45,483 nucleotides of DNA from NCBI GenBank assembly GCA_027623315.1, contig JAQBYD010000031.1:1-45483 (forward strand), in the 5' to 3' direction. Origin of the DNA: Verrucomicrobiota bacterium. Lineage in GTDB: Bacteria; Verrucomicrobiota; Kiritimatiellia; CAJWTS01. Under the pieces are notes generated by a model, which saw only the letters and a program-made list of their open reading frames with translations, was not told the origin of the DNA and did no database searches. The stretch's first letter is position 1, and every line of letters begins with the position of its first letter. Both the position numbers and the translations under genes were made by a program. This document shows, in pieces, positions 1 to 8,163 of this stretch.

Positions 1-2
1 CG

Positions 3-1277
3 ATCTTTCTGATCACCACCGTCAATACCAGTGAGTCGGTCTATCGCAAGATCATGGTTCAGAACGCCGCCGACGCGGCGACGGCCACCGTCGTGGCGTG
101 GCAGGCCAGGGGCGTGAACCTTATGCAGCACCTCAACAATCTGCATTACGAGATCAATGCCATTCTCTATCCGATCGAGCTTGTGACCTGCTGCACATGC
201 TTGACCCAGGCCCCCACATGCGCCGCCGGCTACGCGCTCTCCCTGACCCTGTTTGGCCTCGTGCCAGGCCAGATCATGATGGGGGTGGCCGAGTATCTTC
301 TGAAGCCGATCTGCCTCAAGGTCTGTCCGCTCGTCGACAACGTCCAGTTCGGGATCGCGACGGCCTTCTACATGATGCAACAGATCATCGCCGGCAAATG
401 GGCTACTTTCGCGCTGATCTCGGCCAACAGCCTCGCGAGAGAGAACGGCGCCGATGCCCTGCTGCCCGCCATGAAGAAATACGCCGATCAAAACATCTGG
501 GCCGTCTTCCGTGACGCGGCCGCGGACATCGGGGCGGACGTTAACCATATCGACCCCTACGTCATCCAGACGCAATGGTCCGATCAACGCAACGTCTACA
601 CGGCCTATCACCAGAACATGCTGAAAATCTTTCCCATTTTCACGATGCCGTTCATGGAGCTGAACTACTACGAGAACCTCTTCCACAACAACTCGCACTA
701 CAAGGAAATCGACGACAGCATCTTTCTCGGTATGAAGCGCGTGGACGATGACAGTGGATTCCCGTGGAAACTGAGCAAGAGCACCGTGGAGACGTGCGCG
801 ACCAACATCCCTACCGTGAACTGCAGTGGCGCCCCGACGCCGCCGTTTGAATCGCCCTCCCTGGACGATCCCCAACTTACGAACCCATTCTCCGATGAAG
901 AGAACGACTGGGGCTGGCAGGATTCCTACTGGGTCGGCCATCCCAAGTACATCACCATGATGACCGGCCTGGGGGAGGTCACCCACGGCGTCGGGCGCTT
1001 CGGCAGGAAACCGATCGGCCGGGAGTCCAAGGCGTTCTACGATGAGAAGACCGGCAAACTGACGAAGTACCGCAGGATCCCCGCCAAGCGGGGCTGGTAT
1101 TTCGCCCCGGGCGACTATCCCAACATGAACAATCCCGCGCACATGGCGCTCGCCAGCGGGCAGGCCGAAGGTCAGGCGGTGCCACACACCTCGGACATGA
1201 AGGGAAATGCCCGGGGCAGCCTGATCCCTGTGCATATCATCGGCAAACCGGGCGCGGACATGATGATTTACCACTAG
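3..1277 (+). CDS. TadG-like pilus assembly protein, 5'-partial
   Basis: The reading frame is open from the window edge, so the N-terminus lies outside; the first ATG, at 54, is internal. The visible start (residues VNTSESVYRKIMVQNAADAA) matches the end of the TadE/G-like N-terminal segment, where a membrane helix is followed by a QNAADAA motif. Such proteins are pseudopilin-like accessory factors of Tad pili, anchored in the inner membrane with a long periplasmic part. The remaining ~400 residues hold two cysteine clusters (CCTC...C near residue 45 of the visible part, and CLKVC about 50 residues later), suggesting disulfides in an oxidising compartment. The C-terminal half is unlike anything I can name. 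It is followed after 3 bp by the TadE-like gene, so the two are probably co-transcribed. The TadG assignment rests on the short motif and on context; confidence is moderate. Confidence 0.6.
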   Translation: MFLITTVNTSESVYRKIMVQNAADAATATVVAWQARGVNLMQHLNNLHYEINAILYPIELVTCCTCLTQAPTCAAGYALSLTLFGLVPGQIMMGVAEYLLKPICLKVCPLVDNVQFGIATAFYMMQQIIAGKWATFALISANSLARENGADALLPAMKKYADQNIWAVFRDAAADIGADVNHIDPYVIQTQWSDQRNVYTAYHQNMLKIFPIFTMPFMELNYYENLFHNNSHYKEIDDSIFLGMKRVDDDSGFPWKLSKSTVETCATNIPTVNCSGAPTPPFESPSLDDPQLTNPFSDEENDWGWQDSYWVGHPKYITMMTGLGEVTHGVGRFGRKPIGRESKAFYDEKTGKLTKYRRIPAKRGWYFAPGDYPNMNNPAHMALASGQAEGQAVPHTSDMKGNARGSLIPVHIIGKPGADMMIYH

Positions 1278-1280
1278 GCC

Positions 1281-1922
1281 ATGAAACTTCAACTCCAGCC
1301 CCATAGCGTGAGACGATGCCTGAAAGACGATTCGGCCCAGGCGATGGTCGAGGCCAGCATCGGCCTTTCGCTGATGGCGTTTGTCTTCATCATGATCGCC
1401 ATTATCGGCTACATGATGCAGCACCGCACGCGAACCGTCATGGCGGCCCGGCACGCCGCATGGATCGGTGCGAACCTGGACGGCGAGTACGATTCGGGCG
1501 GCGTGCTGGCCACGGTGCGCGCGGCGGTCAAGGAGGGTTTCTTCTACGAGACGGGGCTCGTGCGCGTCGAGCCCGGCGTCTTCGGCGAGGAAACGCTCAT
1601 CAGCGTGGGCGAGTTCATGGACAGCCCGACCGTCGGGGGAGGCTTCTACCGGGTCGAGTACGGCCTTGACCCCGCGGACCCCGGTTCCTACATCGATCCG
1701 GCGGATGTCCCGTTCCCTCTGAACCTATACGAAATGAAACTCCCCTTCGTGGCGGACGACGAAAAGATCTACGAGGGCGAGTTTGCCACCGACACGCATC
1801 TGGGCATCGTGAACGGGCAATGCAAGTGGAATGCAACGGCGGACACATGGACATGCCTCGGCGATCTCGGTGACGGGCTGGTCAACGCCCTGACCGACGA
1901 ACTGCTCACCCTGACCTTCTAG
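1281..1922 (+). CDS. TadE-like minor pilin/pseudopilin
   Basis: A 213-residue protein with a short basic leader, then the stretch DDSAQAMVEASIGLSLMAFV followed by more hydrophobic residues (about residues 18-46). That is the TadE family hallmark: a glutamate a few residues inside a prepilin-like hydrophobic helix (A-x-V-E). TadE and TadF proteins are processed by the TadV prepilin peptidase and act as minor pilins or assembly factors of the Flp pilus. The C-terminal ~160 residues are acidic and without recognisable domains. It sits 3 bp after the TadG-like gene and 4 bp before the next gene, so the three form one transcription unit. The ATG at 1281 has no strong Shine-Dalgarno sequence, consistent with translational coupling. 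TadE rather than TadF is a judgement from the N-terminal motif. Confidence 0.7.
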   Translation: MKLQLQPHSVRRCLKDDSAQAMVEASIGLSLMAFVFIMIAIIGYMMQHRTRTVMAARHAAWIGANLDGEYDSGGVLATVRAAVKEGFFYETGLVRVEPGVFGEETLISVGEFMDSPTVGGGFYRVEYGLDPADPGSYIDPADVPFPLNLYEMKLPFVADDEKIYEGEFATDTHLGIVNGQCKWNATADTWTCLGDLGDGLVNALTDELLTLTF

Positions 1923-1926
1923 CGCC

Positions 1927-2859
1927 GTGCCTGCCCCCCACCACACGTTCGCCGCCTTCATCACGAAATCGGCGTTGAGCCTTGCCCTGATCGCGATGAC
2001 CGTATTGGTCGCCATGGCCGGCGGACGCTGGATCGGAACGCTCTGGGGAATGAAGCGGGCCAAACAGAGCGGATTCCTTGAATTTGGAGACCATCAGCGC
2101 GTGACCCCGCGCGTCGATCGCAACGTGGACCACGCTGAGCTCTGGGATTCGATGCCCCGGTTTCCGGCCTATCGAAAGAGTGCGTGGCATCGCACCGAGA
2201 TTAACGACGTCACCATGTACACGGGAACGATGTACGTGCGCGGGGAACCCCAGGACATCGTGGACTACTACATCGCGCAGATGGCTGCGCGCGGCTGGCA
2301 CGACGTTACCGAAGAATTTTTCAATATCGATCCGTACGATCCGTCCTGTTCAGCGTCGAAGATTCTTGACCAGGACCCGAAGGCTCTCGCGCGGTACGAG
2401 AAACTCCGCAGCCACGAGGCCGTTTTGCGCCGTGCCGGGAGGAGCATCATCGTGCACATCTCCCCGCGTGCAGAGAAAGGACAGTCCGTTGACCTGACAC
2501 TGGCTGAGACTCCCGACCTTAAACGATTCTGGACGCAGACGGCCAAAACCTACGAGCGCGCTATTGACGAGAACGCGACACAGAAATGGATGCGGGTCGT
2601 GGACGGCTGCGCGGAGTGCCGTGGAGGAGCGGTGGCGAATTTCATGGTCAGCGCAGACTCCCCCGAAACTCTCTCCGCGGAAATTATTGCCGACATGGAG
2701 CGCGAAGGCTGGTCTCGTAACCCGCTCTTTTCGCCTGTCGAGAAAAAGAGCACGGCTGGGCATCTTCTCACGCGCGGCCCACACATGGCGATGGTCTCGA
2801 CCACGCACGATCCACGCATCCACCGGTCGACCGCCATGATTATCCGGATGAACGAGTAG
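1927..2859 (+). CDS. Membrane-anchored protein of unknown function in the Tad operon
   Basis: I do not recognise this 310-residue protein. It begins with GTG, four bases after the TadE-like stop, and has one hydrophobic segment near residues 14-35 (a signal anchor or uncleaved signal), placing the rest in the periplasm. The mature part seems to hold two related modules. Each has a strand, a segment such as GEPQDIVDYYIAQMAARGW (about residues 108-126) or SPETLSAEIIADMEREGW (about 247-264), then a turn. This pattern of strand, helix of 15-18 residues ending in G-W, and strand resembles proteins in which a small alpha/beta domain is duplicated. A CAEC motif near residue 228 could bind metal or form a disulfide. 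Its position as third gene after TadG- and TadE-like genes suggests a pilus accessory role, but this is inference. Confidence 0.6.
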   Translation: MPAPHHTFAAFITKSALSLALIAMTVLVAMAGGRWIGTLWGMKRAKQSGFLEFGDHQRVTPRVDRNVDHAELWDSMPRFPAYRKSAWHRTEINDVTMYTGTMYVRGEPQDIVDYYIAQMAARGWHDVTEEFFNIDPYDPSCSASKILDQDPKALARYEKLRSHEAVLRRAGRSIIVHISPRAEKGQSVDLTLAETPDLKRFWTQTAKTYERAIDENATQKWMRVVDGCAECRGGAVANFMVSADSPETLSAEIIADMEREGWSRNPLFSPVEKKSTAGHLLTRGPHMAMVSTTHDPRIHRSTAMIIRMNE

Positions 2860-2890
2860 GTGTGCGCCGCGGCCTGGCCGCATGAGGCAG

Positions 2891-4906
2891 CTATTGCTTC
2901 AGCCGCTTGAGCTTGGCGGCAGCACGCTCGAAGTAATCACTGCCGGGCAACGCGGTGTCCAGAACCGCCTGGTACTCCTGGATCGCCAGGTTCTGGTTCC
3001 CGAGCTCCTCGTGAATCTTGCCCTTACCGAAATGAGTGCGGCAGGCATCCTGGATCTTCTCCATCAGGCGGCCTTCCATCTGCTTCGCCTCGCCATTCGA
3101 CGGATCGGCTTTCAGAACCAGCCTGAAGGCCAACACGGCGCCCTTCGGATCCCCGCCTGCCATTTTCTTCTTGCCGTCCGCGAGCGCACGGCTTGCGATC
3201 GTATCCAGCCGAGCGAGTAACTTCTGCTCGGCTTGCTTCGCATTCAGTCGAATCTCGTTACGCGGATCTTTCTCCAGATCCAGGATGGTCCGGCTCGTGC
3301 GCAGGGCGAGGTGGATCTCCGCGACATCATCCGATGTATAGAGAGCTGCCACATTCTTCAGCCGGGTGACGAACGGCTCCAGGCGATCAATGCGTGACTT
3401 CAACTCCAGCAACTCCTTGTGCGCGGAGTTCTGGCGCAGACCCGTCGCCACGTGGGCGGATGCCGCTGAGAGATCGCCCGATCGATAGGCGTCGTTCGCA
3501 GCCTTGATCGCGCCACCTATCGCGACACGTGCGCCGATCTGGTCCCGCAGCCCATGCGCCTCGGCGGTGTAGCTGCTCCATTCCGGAATCGTTGCAAGGA
3601 TGTCGTTGGCCGTCTCCCACTGGCTGTGCTCGACGTAGCCCTTGGCTTCCTCGATTTTGCCCATCGCGACGAGTTCATCCTTGGCCCGCGTCAGGAGCGT
3701 GGAGACGATGGCGGACTCGCGGTACTCGATCGGCACCTGCTCGAGCAACGCGATCCCGTCACCCCAATTACGGGCATCGATGGCGAGCCTGGCCTCCGTG
3801 ATTCCCTTGAGAATATCGCGCAGGATCGACGCCTTCTTATGCTTCGGGCGCTCTCTCAGAATGTCGTAGCATGCGTTCAGCGCCTCGTCGTACTTCTGTT
3901 CTTCAGCAAGGGAGTACGCCTTGGCCAGGAAGTCCTCGGTGCGCACCTCCAGCTTAGCTTGCTTGAGTCCCTTGCGGGCGCCGATATGCTCGGCGTCTAC
4001 CTTCAGCGCCGCGTCAAATGCCGAAATCGCGACCTGGTAGTCCCGCTTTTTCATGGCCATCAGCCCAAGCTGCGTGTGCTTCTCCGCGAAGTCCTCGGGC
4101 TGCAGAATCTTCACAACCGCGAGCAGGACCAGAACGGCAACGACCGATCCGATCGTGATCATGCGTACCTTCTTCTGCCGGACGGGGTCGGTCTCGGTGT
4201 ACTGGAAGTTCACCGTGCCGATGCGAAGCTTGGCTGACTTCGACAGAATCTCTTCTCGCGCGCGCTGGCCGTTCATAAACGTTCCATTGGCACTCTCGAG
4301 ATCGACGAGAACATAGTCATCGCCACGACGTGTGATCCGGGCGTGGGCGGTCGAAACCGAATCTTCGGGAATCACGATGTCGCAGGTCGGTGACCGCCCG
4401 AAGGTGAGGTCGCCCGGCCAGTCCTGGAACTCGACGCCCTTGATCACGCCATCCAAGGCCACGATCTTGACGTGCTTCTCGCCCGCCGTCTTCTTGACCT
4501 GGGCCCGCTTCGGTTTCTTCGCCTTTCCAAGGATCTCGTCGGACGCCATGAACTGGGTCTCGCCATCATCGTCATCGTCGTCCTCACCGGCATCGGCCAG
4601 CGACGGGGGGGCGTCGTCCTGCAGAAAACGAAGCTCGAAGTCGCCGAGCTTGATCACATCACCATCGCTCAGATCGTGCGGACCCGTAATCGTCTCGTCG
4701 TTGACGAGTGTTCCATTGCGACTCTGGCGATCCTTGACCCGGTAGATTCCCCGGCTGAGAACGATCTCGGTGTGCTGCCGCGAGACACTGCTATCGTCCA
4801 GGGTCAAGTCGGCTTGCTGCGAGCGGCCGATGATATACTGCGCCTTGTCGATCGTGACCTTGTTGATCTGCTTTTGATCTTTCGATATGACCAGCACTGC
4901 ACTCAT
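2891..4906 (-). CDS. Double-FHA, single-pass membrane protein with TPR-like tail
   Basis: 671 residues. FHA domain 1 (about 24-95) has the phosphothreonine-binding set GRS (R28), SRQH (S42, H45) and RNGT (N64). FHA domain 2 (about 165-236) has GRS (R171), STAH (S185, H188) and ANGT (N207). Both should therefore bind phosphothreonine peptides in the cytoplasm. Between them lies a run of seven acidic residues followed by ETQFM (T117), a possible phosphorylation/docking site. One membrane span (about 248-268) leads to ~400 extracytoplasmic residues made of helical pairs typical of TPR-like repeats (for example MKKRDYQVAISAFDAALKVD). The ATG is preceded by GAGGAG. It is the last gene of the leftward Tad series, 35 bp after the other FHA protein. 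The likely role is to recruit phosphorylated partners to the pilus base; the exact function is unknown. Confidence 0.85.
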   Translation of the reverse strand: MSAVLVISKDQKQINKVTIDKAQYIIGRSQQADLTLDDSSVSRQHTEIVLSRGIYRVKDRQSRNGTLVNDETITGPHDLSDGDVIKLGDFELRFLQDDAPPSLADAGEDDDDDDGETQFMASDEILGKAKKPKRAQVKKTAGEKHVKIVALDGVIKGVEFQDWPGDLTFGRSPTCDIVIPEDSVSTAHARITRRGDDYVLVDLESANGTFMNGQRAREEILSKSAKLRIGTVNFQYTETDPVRQKKVRMITIGSVVAVLVLLAVVKILQPEDFAEKHTQLGLMAMKKRDYQVAISAFDAALKVDAEHIGARKGLKQAKLEVRTEDFLAKAYSLAEEQKYDEALNACYDILRERPKHKKASILRDILKGITEARLAIDARNWGDGIALLEQVPIEYRESAIVSTLLTRAKDELVAMGKIEEAKGYVEHSQWETANDILATIPEWSSYTAEAHGLRDQIGARVAIGGAIKAANDAYRSGDLSAASAHVATGLRQNSAHKELLELKSRIDRLEPFVTRLKNVAALYTSDDVAEIHLALRTSRTILDLEKDPRNEIRLNAKQAEQKLLARLDTIASRALADGKKKMAGGDPKGAVLAFRLVLKADPSNGEAKQMEGRLMEKIQDACRTHFGKGKIHEELGNQNLAIQEYQAVLDTALPGSDYFERAAAKLKRLKQ

Positions 4907-4941
4907 CGGGAAAATCTCCTCTCTGCGAACGAAATCCTGTT

Positions 4942-6477
4942 CTACCGCTTCGGTTTAAGCTTCGCGACGCGACGCTGCGCGTCGTAGTACAGCGGATGGG
5001 AGCGATCGGGGACCATCTGCATCAGGCGCTGCGCCTCCCAGTACGCTTGCTCCCGGTCTCCACGCTTGACGGCCTGCGTAATCTGAAACTTCTGGACCCG
5101 AACCGCATCGCGGAACAAATCCTGCGCCTTAATCAGGCCTTCGGCGGCCTTCGCATACACGGGAGGCTTCTCGACCAGCGCCGACGAGTACTGTAACGCG
5201 GCCTTGTAAGCCTCTATCGCGCGAAACAGGTTCTCCGGTCTGACACGACGCTGCTCCATAAACGACTCCGCCAGGGCAACCCTCTCATCCGCCCGTTCCG
5301 TGATCTGCTCCTTATTCTGAAGCGCCAACGCGCGCGTCGCCTCGTCGGCCGCGGGGAAGTCGATGTAACGCTGGCTGCCCCTGAACTCGAAGCTCTGGAA
5401 TACCTTCGTGAACAGCGCCGTGAAGTCCGCGAATGCGCTGGAGGGGCTCATACATTCGACCACGATTCGACTCGCGTCGTTCAGCACGTACATGCCCTTT
5501 CCGCGCAGGCCCTCCACGTTAAACTGGTAGAAGTTGAAGGTGACGTCGCCGGACTCGACCACCTTGCTGCTCGTGAGTTGAAAGGACTTGTGCCGGTTCT
5601 GCAAGACGACCACGTAGTCACGGAATCCAGTGGTCAGGCCGGTCAGGCGGTGCGCCGTGTTCTCGTCGCCGTACAGGTCAATCCGCGCCACCGCTTTGCC
5701 GGTCTCAGGGTCCTCGTACAGAAGCCGCGCCAGGCCGTCGTCAAGCGAGCCTTTTTTCCAGGTTACCGGATGCAAAAACGAGAATCCGAACTGCTCATCT
5801 TCGAATGGAATGCGATCCCCGGTCGCGGCAGCCATGCTGTCCTCGCTACGGCTTGCCACAAAGAGGCCACCGAGGATCAGAATCACCGTCAATGCGACGA
5901 ACCCCAAGAGGACCTTCCGATTCGCGCCGGTTTTTGTGCCACCCGGCACCAAACCGTGCAGTTCGTCCGGGCGGAGCATTCGGGTGGCGCCTTCTTCAAA
6001 GACCTGGGTGTGATCTCCGTCATCGTCCTCGTCATTCGCGCGCGGTGCGGCCGGCGCCATGTAGCGGGTTTCATCGCCGCCTTCCTCCCCCCCGACGTTC
6101 GTATCGGAGCCGCTGAATGTCGTGTCGGGCCCGGCGGCGGGCCCGCGGTCCGCGGCGGGCAGCGTGACCTCGCCCTGCTTGACGATAAACTTGAAGTGGA
6201 CGTCACCGACCTGGACGATGTCCCCGTCCGACAGGGATACGGCGCCGCGAATACGTGCTTCGTTCAGGAGCGTGCCCTGAGAACTCTCGAGGTCCTTCGC
6301 CATCACGACATCGTCACCCACGCTCAGCTCAACGTGTTGGCGCGACACGAGGGGATCGTTTTCTACGACAATATCGTTGCCGCGGCTGCGCCCGATCTTC
6401 ACCGTGCCGCCCGGCAGGCGGTGTACGCTTCCGACGCCACTGCCACTGACGACGATTAGTTCATACGCATTGGACAT
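4942..6477 (-). CDS. FHA-domain membrane protein with PsbP/DcrB-like extracytoplasmic domain
   Basis: 511 residues. The N-terminal FHA domain (about 25-98) has GRS (R30) and SRQH (S45, H48), but the usual S-x-N-G-T loop reads SSQGT, an Asn-to-Gln change at a residue that contacts the phosphopeptide backbone. An acidic linker (about 105-185) carries three similar threonine sites, ETRYM, HTQVF and ATRML. A membrane span (about 190-209) follows. Then comes a region starting FGFSFLHPVTWKKG (about 228-241) and running to about 375, whose pattern (F-x-F-x-x-P-x-x-W near the start, alternating strands, a final helix before FQSFEF) resembles the PsbP/DcrB/Mog1 fold; I am only fairly sure of that. The last ~130 residues look helical. 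It is followed closely by the double-FHA gene and preceded by tadC (14 bp), so it belongs to the pilus operon. Confidence 0.8.
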   Translation of the reverse strand: MSNAYELIVVSGSGVGSVHRLPGGTVKIGRSRGNDIVVENDPLVSRQHVELSVGDDVVMAKDLESSQGTLLNEARIRGAVSLSDGDIVQVGDVHFKFIVKQGEVTLPAADRGPAAGPDTTFSGSDTNVGGEEGGDETRYMAPAAPRANDEDDDGDHTQVFEEGATRMLRPDELHGLVPGGTKTGANRKVLLGFVALTVILILGGLFVASRSEDSMAAATGDRIPFEDEQFGFSFLHPVTWKKGSLDDGLARLLYEDPETGKAVARIDLYGDENTAHRLTGLTTGFRDYVVVLQNRHKSFQLTSSKVVESGDVTFNFYQFNVEGLRGKGMYVLNDASRIVVECMSPSSAFADFTALFTKVFQSFEFRGSQRYIDFPAADEATRALALQNKEQITERADERVALAESFMEQRRVRPENLFRAIEAYKAALQYSSALVEKPPVYAKAAEGLIKAQDLFRDAVRVQKFQITQAVKRGDREQAYWEAQRLMQMVPDRSHPLYYDAQRRVAKLKPKR

Positions 6478-6491
6478 GATGCATCACCTGC

Positions 6492-7268
6492 TTACCAGTT
6501 TCCCATCATCTGTATAATGACGGGAGCCAGGATCATAATAAACACTGCCGGGAAAATGCACAGCATAAGTGGCGCCATCATTTTGACCGCCGCCTCCATC
6601 GCCGCCTTCTCCGCTTTCTGCCCGCGCCGAATGCGGACCATGTCAGATTGGGCACGCAATACCGGCCCCAGCGGCGACCCCAGGCGTGCGGCCTGGATCA
6701 GCGCGGAACTGACCGACATCAGGTCGGAGAGCCCCACGCGCACGGCCATCTCGCGCAGTGCCTCCTGACGCGTGCGACCGAGTTCAAGTTGCTGCATGAA
6801 ACGATTGAGCTCGGACTTCAGGGGCCCTTCTTTCTGGTGATCAACCACCGTGCGCAGGGCACCCATGAAGTCCAGGCCGGCCTCCACGCAGACCGTCAAC
6901 AGGTCGATCACATCGGGCAACTCGAGAGAAATCGACTGGTGGCGGTTCTTGATGCGGTCCTTGATATTCATCTGCGGGAAGTAAAACCCGATCGCAATCA
7001 GGAAAAGGAACACAAGAATCTGGTGGGGTCCGTTGAACATGAAATCGAAAATCGGGATGTACGACAGAATGTACCCCCAGAAAAACGGAAAGATAATCGC
7101 AGCCGTAATCTGGATCCCCAGCAACTGCCGCCCCCGGATGCCGGCGGGCTCCCCTGCGGAGATCACCTGCGCATCGAGAATCTTGACGTGGTCGCGCAGC
7201 AACTTGCCGCCATTGACCTCGGCATAGTGTCCGATTCCGGTCATCCACTCTATCAGCATCTGATTCAT
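6492..7268 (-). CDS. tadC: TadC, inner-membrane platform protein (T2SS F family)
   Basis: 258 residues with membrane segments near 53-73, 82-98 and 228-255. The central cytoplasmic segment LPDVIDLLTVCVEAGLDFMG (about 119-138) is the conserved T2SSF/GspF motif. TadC pairs with TadB to form the inner-membrane platform that couples the TadA ATPase to pilin extraction. The start codon lies one base after the tadB stop (TGATATG), a classic translational coupling that supports both the start and the operon. Its length is slightly short for TadC (usually about 280-320), with the shortfall at the N-terminus. The following gene is the FHA/PsbP-like protein. Confidence 0.9.
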   Translation of the reverse strand: MNQMLIEWMTGIGHYAEVNGGKLLRDHVKILDAQVISAGEPAGIRGRQLLGIQITAAIIFPFFWGYILSYIPIFDFMFNGPHQILVFLFLIAIGFYFPQMNIKDRIKNRHQSISLELPDVIDLLTVCVEAGLDFMGALRTVVDHQKEGPLKSELNRFMQQLELGRTRQEALREMAVRVGLSDLMSVSSALIQAARLGSPLGPVLRAQSDMVRIRRGQKAEKAAMEAAVKMMAPLMLCIFPAVFIMILAPVIIQMMGNW

Positions 7269-7269
7269 A

Positions 7270-8133
7270 TCAGTACTTCACGTCGGTAATCTTCAAGACC
7301 CAGAGGTAGCCGGACACATCCAGGATGATGACGACCCCCAGCGCGACCAGGCCCGGCAACGTCGTGTACATCAGGCCCATCAACTCAGGATTAATCTTGA
7401 AGGAAAGAAGTCCGAACAGGTACGGCATCAAGGCCACGATGACAGCCTGCATCTTGCCCTGTGCCGTAAGCGCCTCGACCTTGCCCTCGAGCATCTTGCG
7501 CGCCTTGATCATGGTCACCAGTCGATCGAATATCTCCGCGAGGTTTCCACCCAGCCGCCGCGTCACGGAGACGGCGGTGGTCGCCAGTTCAAGATCCTCG
7601 TCCTTGGTTCGATTGGCGCAATTGGTTAGCGCGAGGTCGAGCTCGACACCGACTCGATACTCGCGCAGAACCAGGTCGAACTCCTGGCTGAGTGGCGCCG
7701 GGCAATCCTCCACGAGCATCTCGAGGGCCTGCTGCATGGTCAGACCCGCGCGCAGCCCGTTCGACAGGAGCACCAGGCCGTCCACAAGCTGCTCCGCGAA
7801 CTTCTTGCGGCGCGCCTTGACCATCTTGTGCACGATGAGTTGCGGGAAAAAGAAGCCGAGCAGCGCCGCGATGGCGGAAATGACGAACGGCCCTGGCTGC
7901 GATGCGCGAAACCCGAGCAGAAAGCCGGCGATTCCGAACATGATGGCGCACCCTGCGCGCACCGTGCCGAGGTACTCGACCGGGATGAAAACGAACATCT
8001 CGTCGAGCCGCCTGGTCATTTCTGACCGCGAGCGGTTCTGCGATGCTTCGATCTGCTCCTGCAACGGACCCCAAATCACGACGAACACAACGATCATCGA
8101 AACGAAGGCCACGATTACGGATATGATCAGCAT
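7270..8133 (-). CDS. tadB: TadB, inner-membrane platform protein (T2SS F family)
   Basis: 287 residues. A first membrane helix lies at about 2-22, a paired set near 62-100, and a C-terminal hydrophobic pair near 235-280. Between them the GspF-type cytoplasmic domain contains FAEQLVDGLVLLSNGLRAGL (about 117-136), the TadB version of the T2SSF motif, with the expected E-x-x-D-x-L and G-L-R-A-G. It works with TadC at the base of the Tad machine. It lies 30 bp after the FHA-fused ATPase gene and is coupled to tadC. Only weak Shine-Dalgarno-like sequence precedes the ATG. Confidence 0.9.
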   Translation of the reverse strand: MLIISVIVAFVSMIVVFVVIWGPLQEQIEASQNRSRSEMTRRLDEMFVFIPVEYLGTVRAGCAIMFGIAGFLLGFRASQPGPFVISAIAALLGFFFPQLIVHKMVKARRKKFAEQLVDGLVLLSNGLRAGLTMQQALEMLVEDCPAPLSQEFDLVLREYRVGVELDLALTNCANRTKDEDLELATTAVSVTRRLGGNLAEIFDRLVTMIKARKMLEGKVEALTAQGKMQAVIVALMPYLFGLLSFKINPELMGLMYTTLPGLVALGVVIILDVSGYLWVLKITDVKY

Positions 8134-8163
8134 ACTTGCACTCGCAGTACGGCGCAGCGGCGC

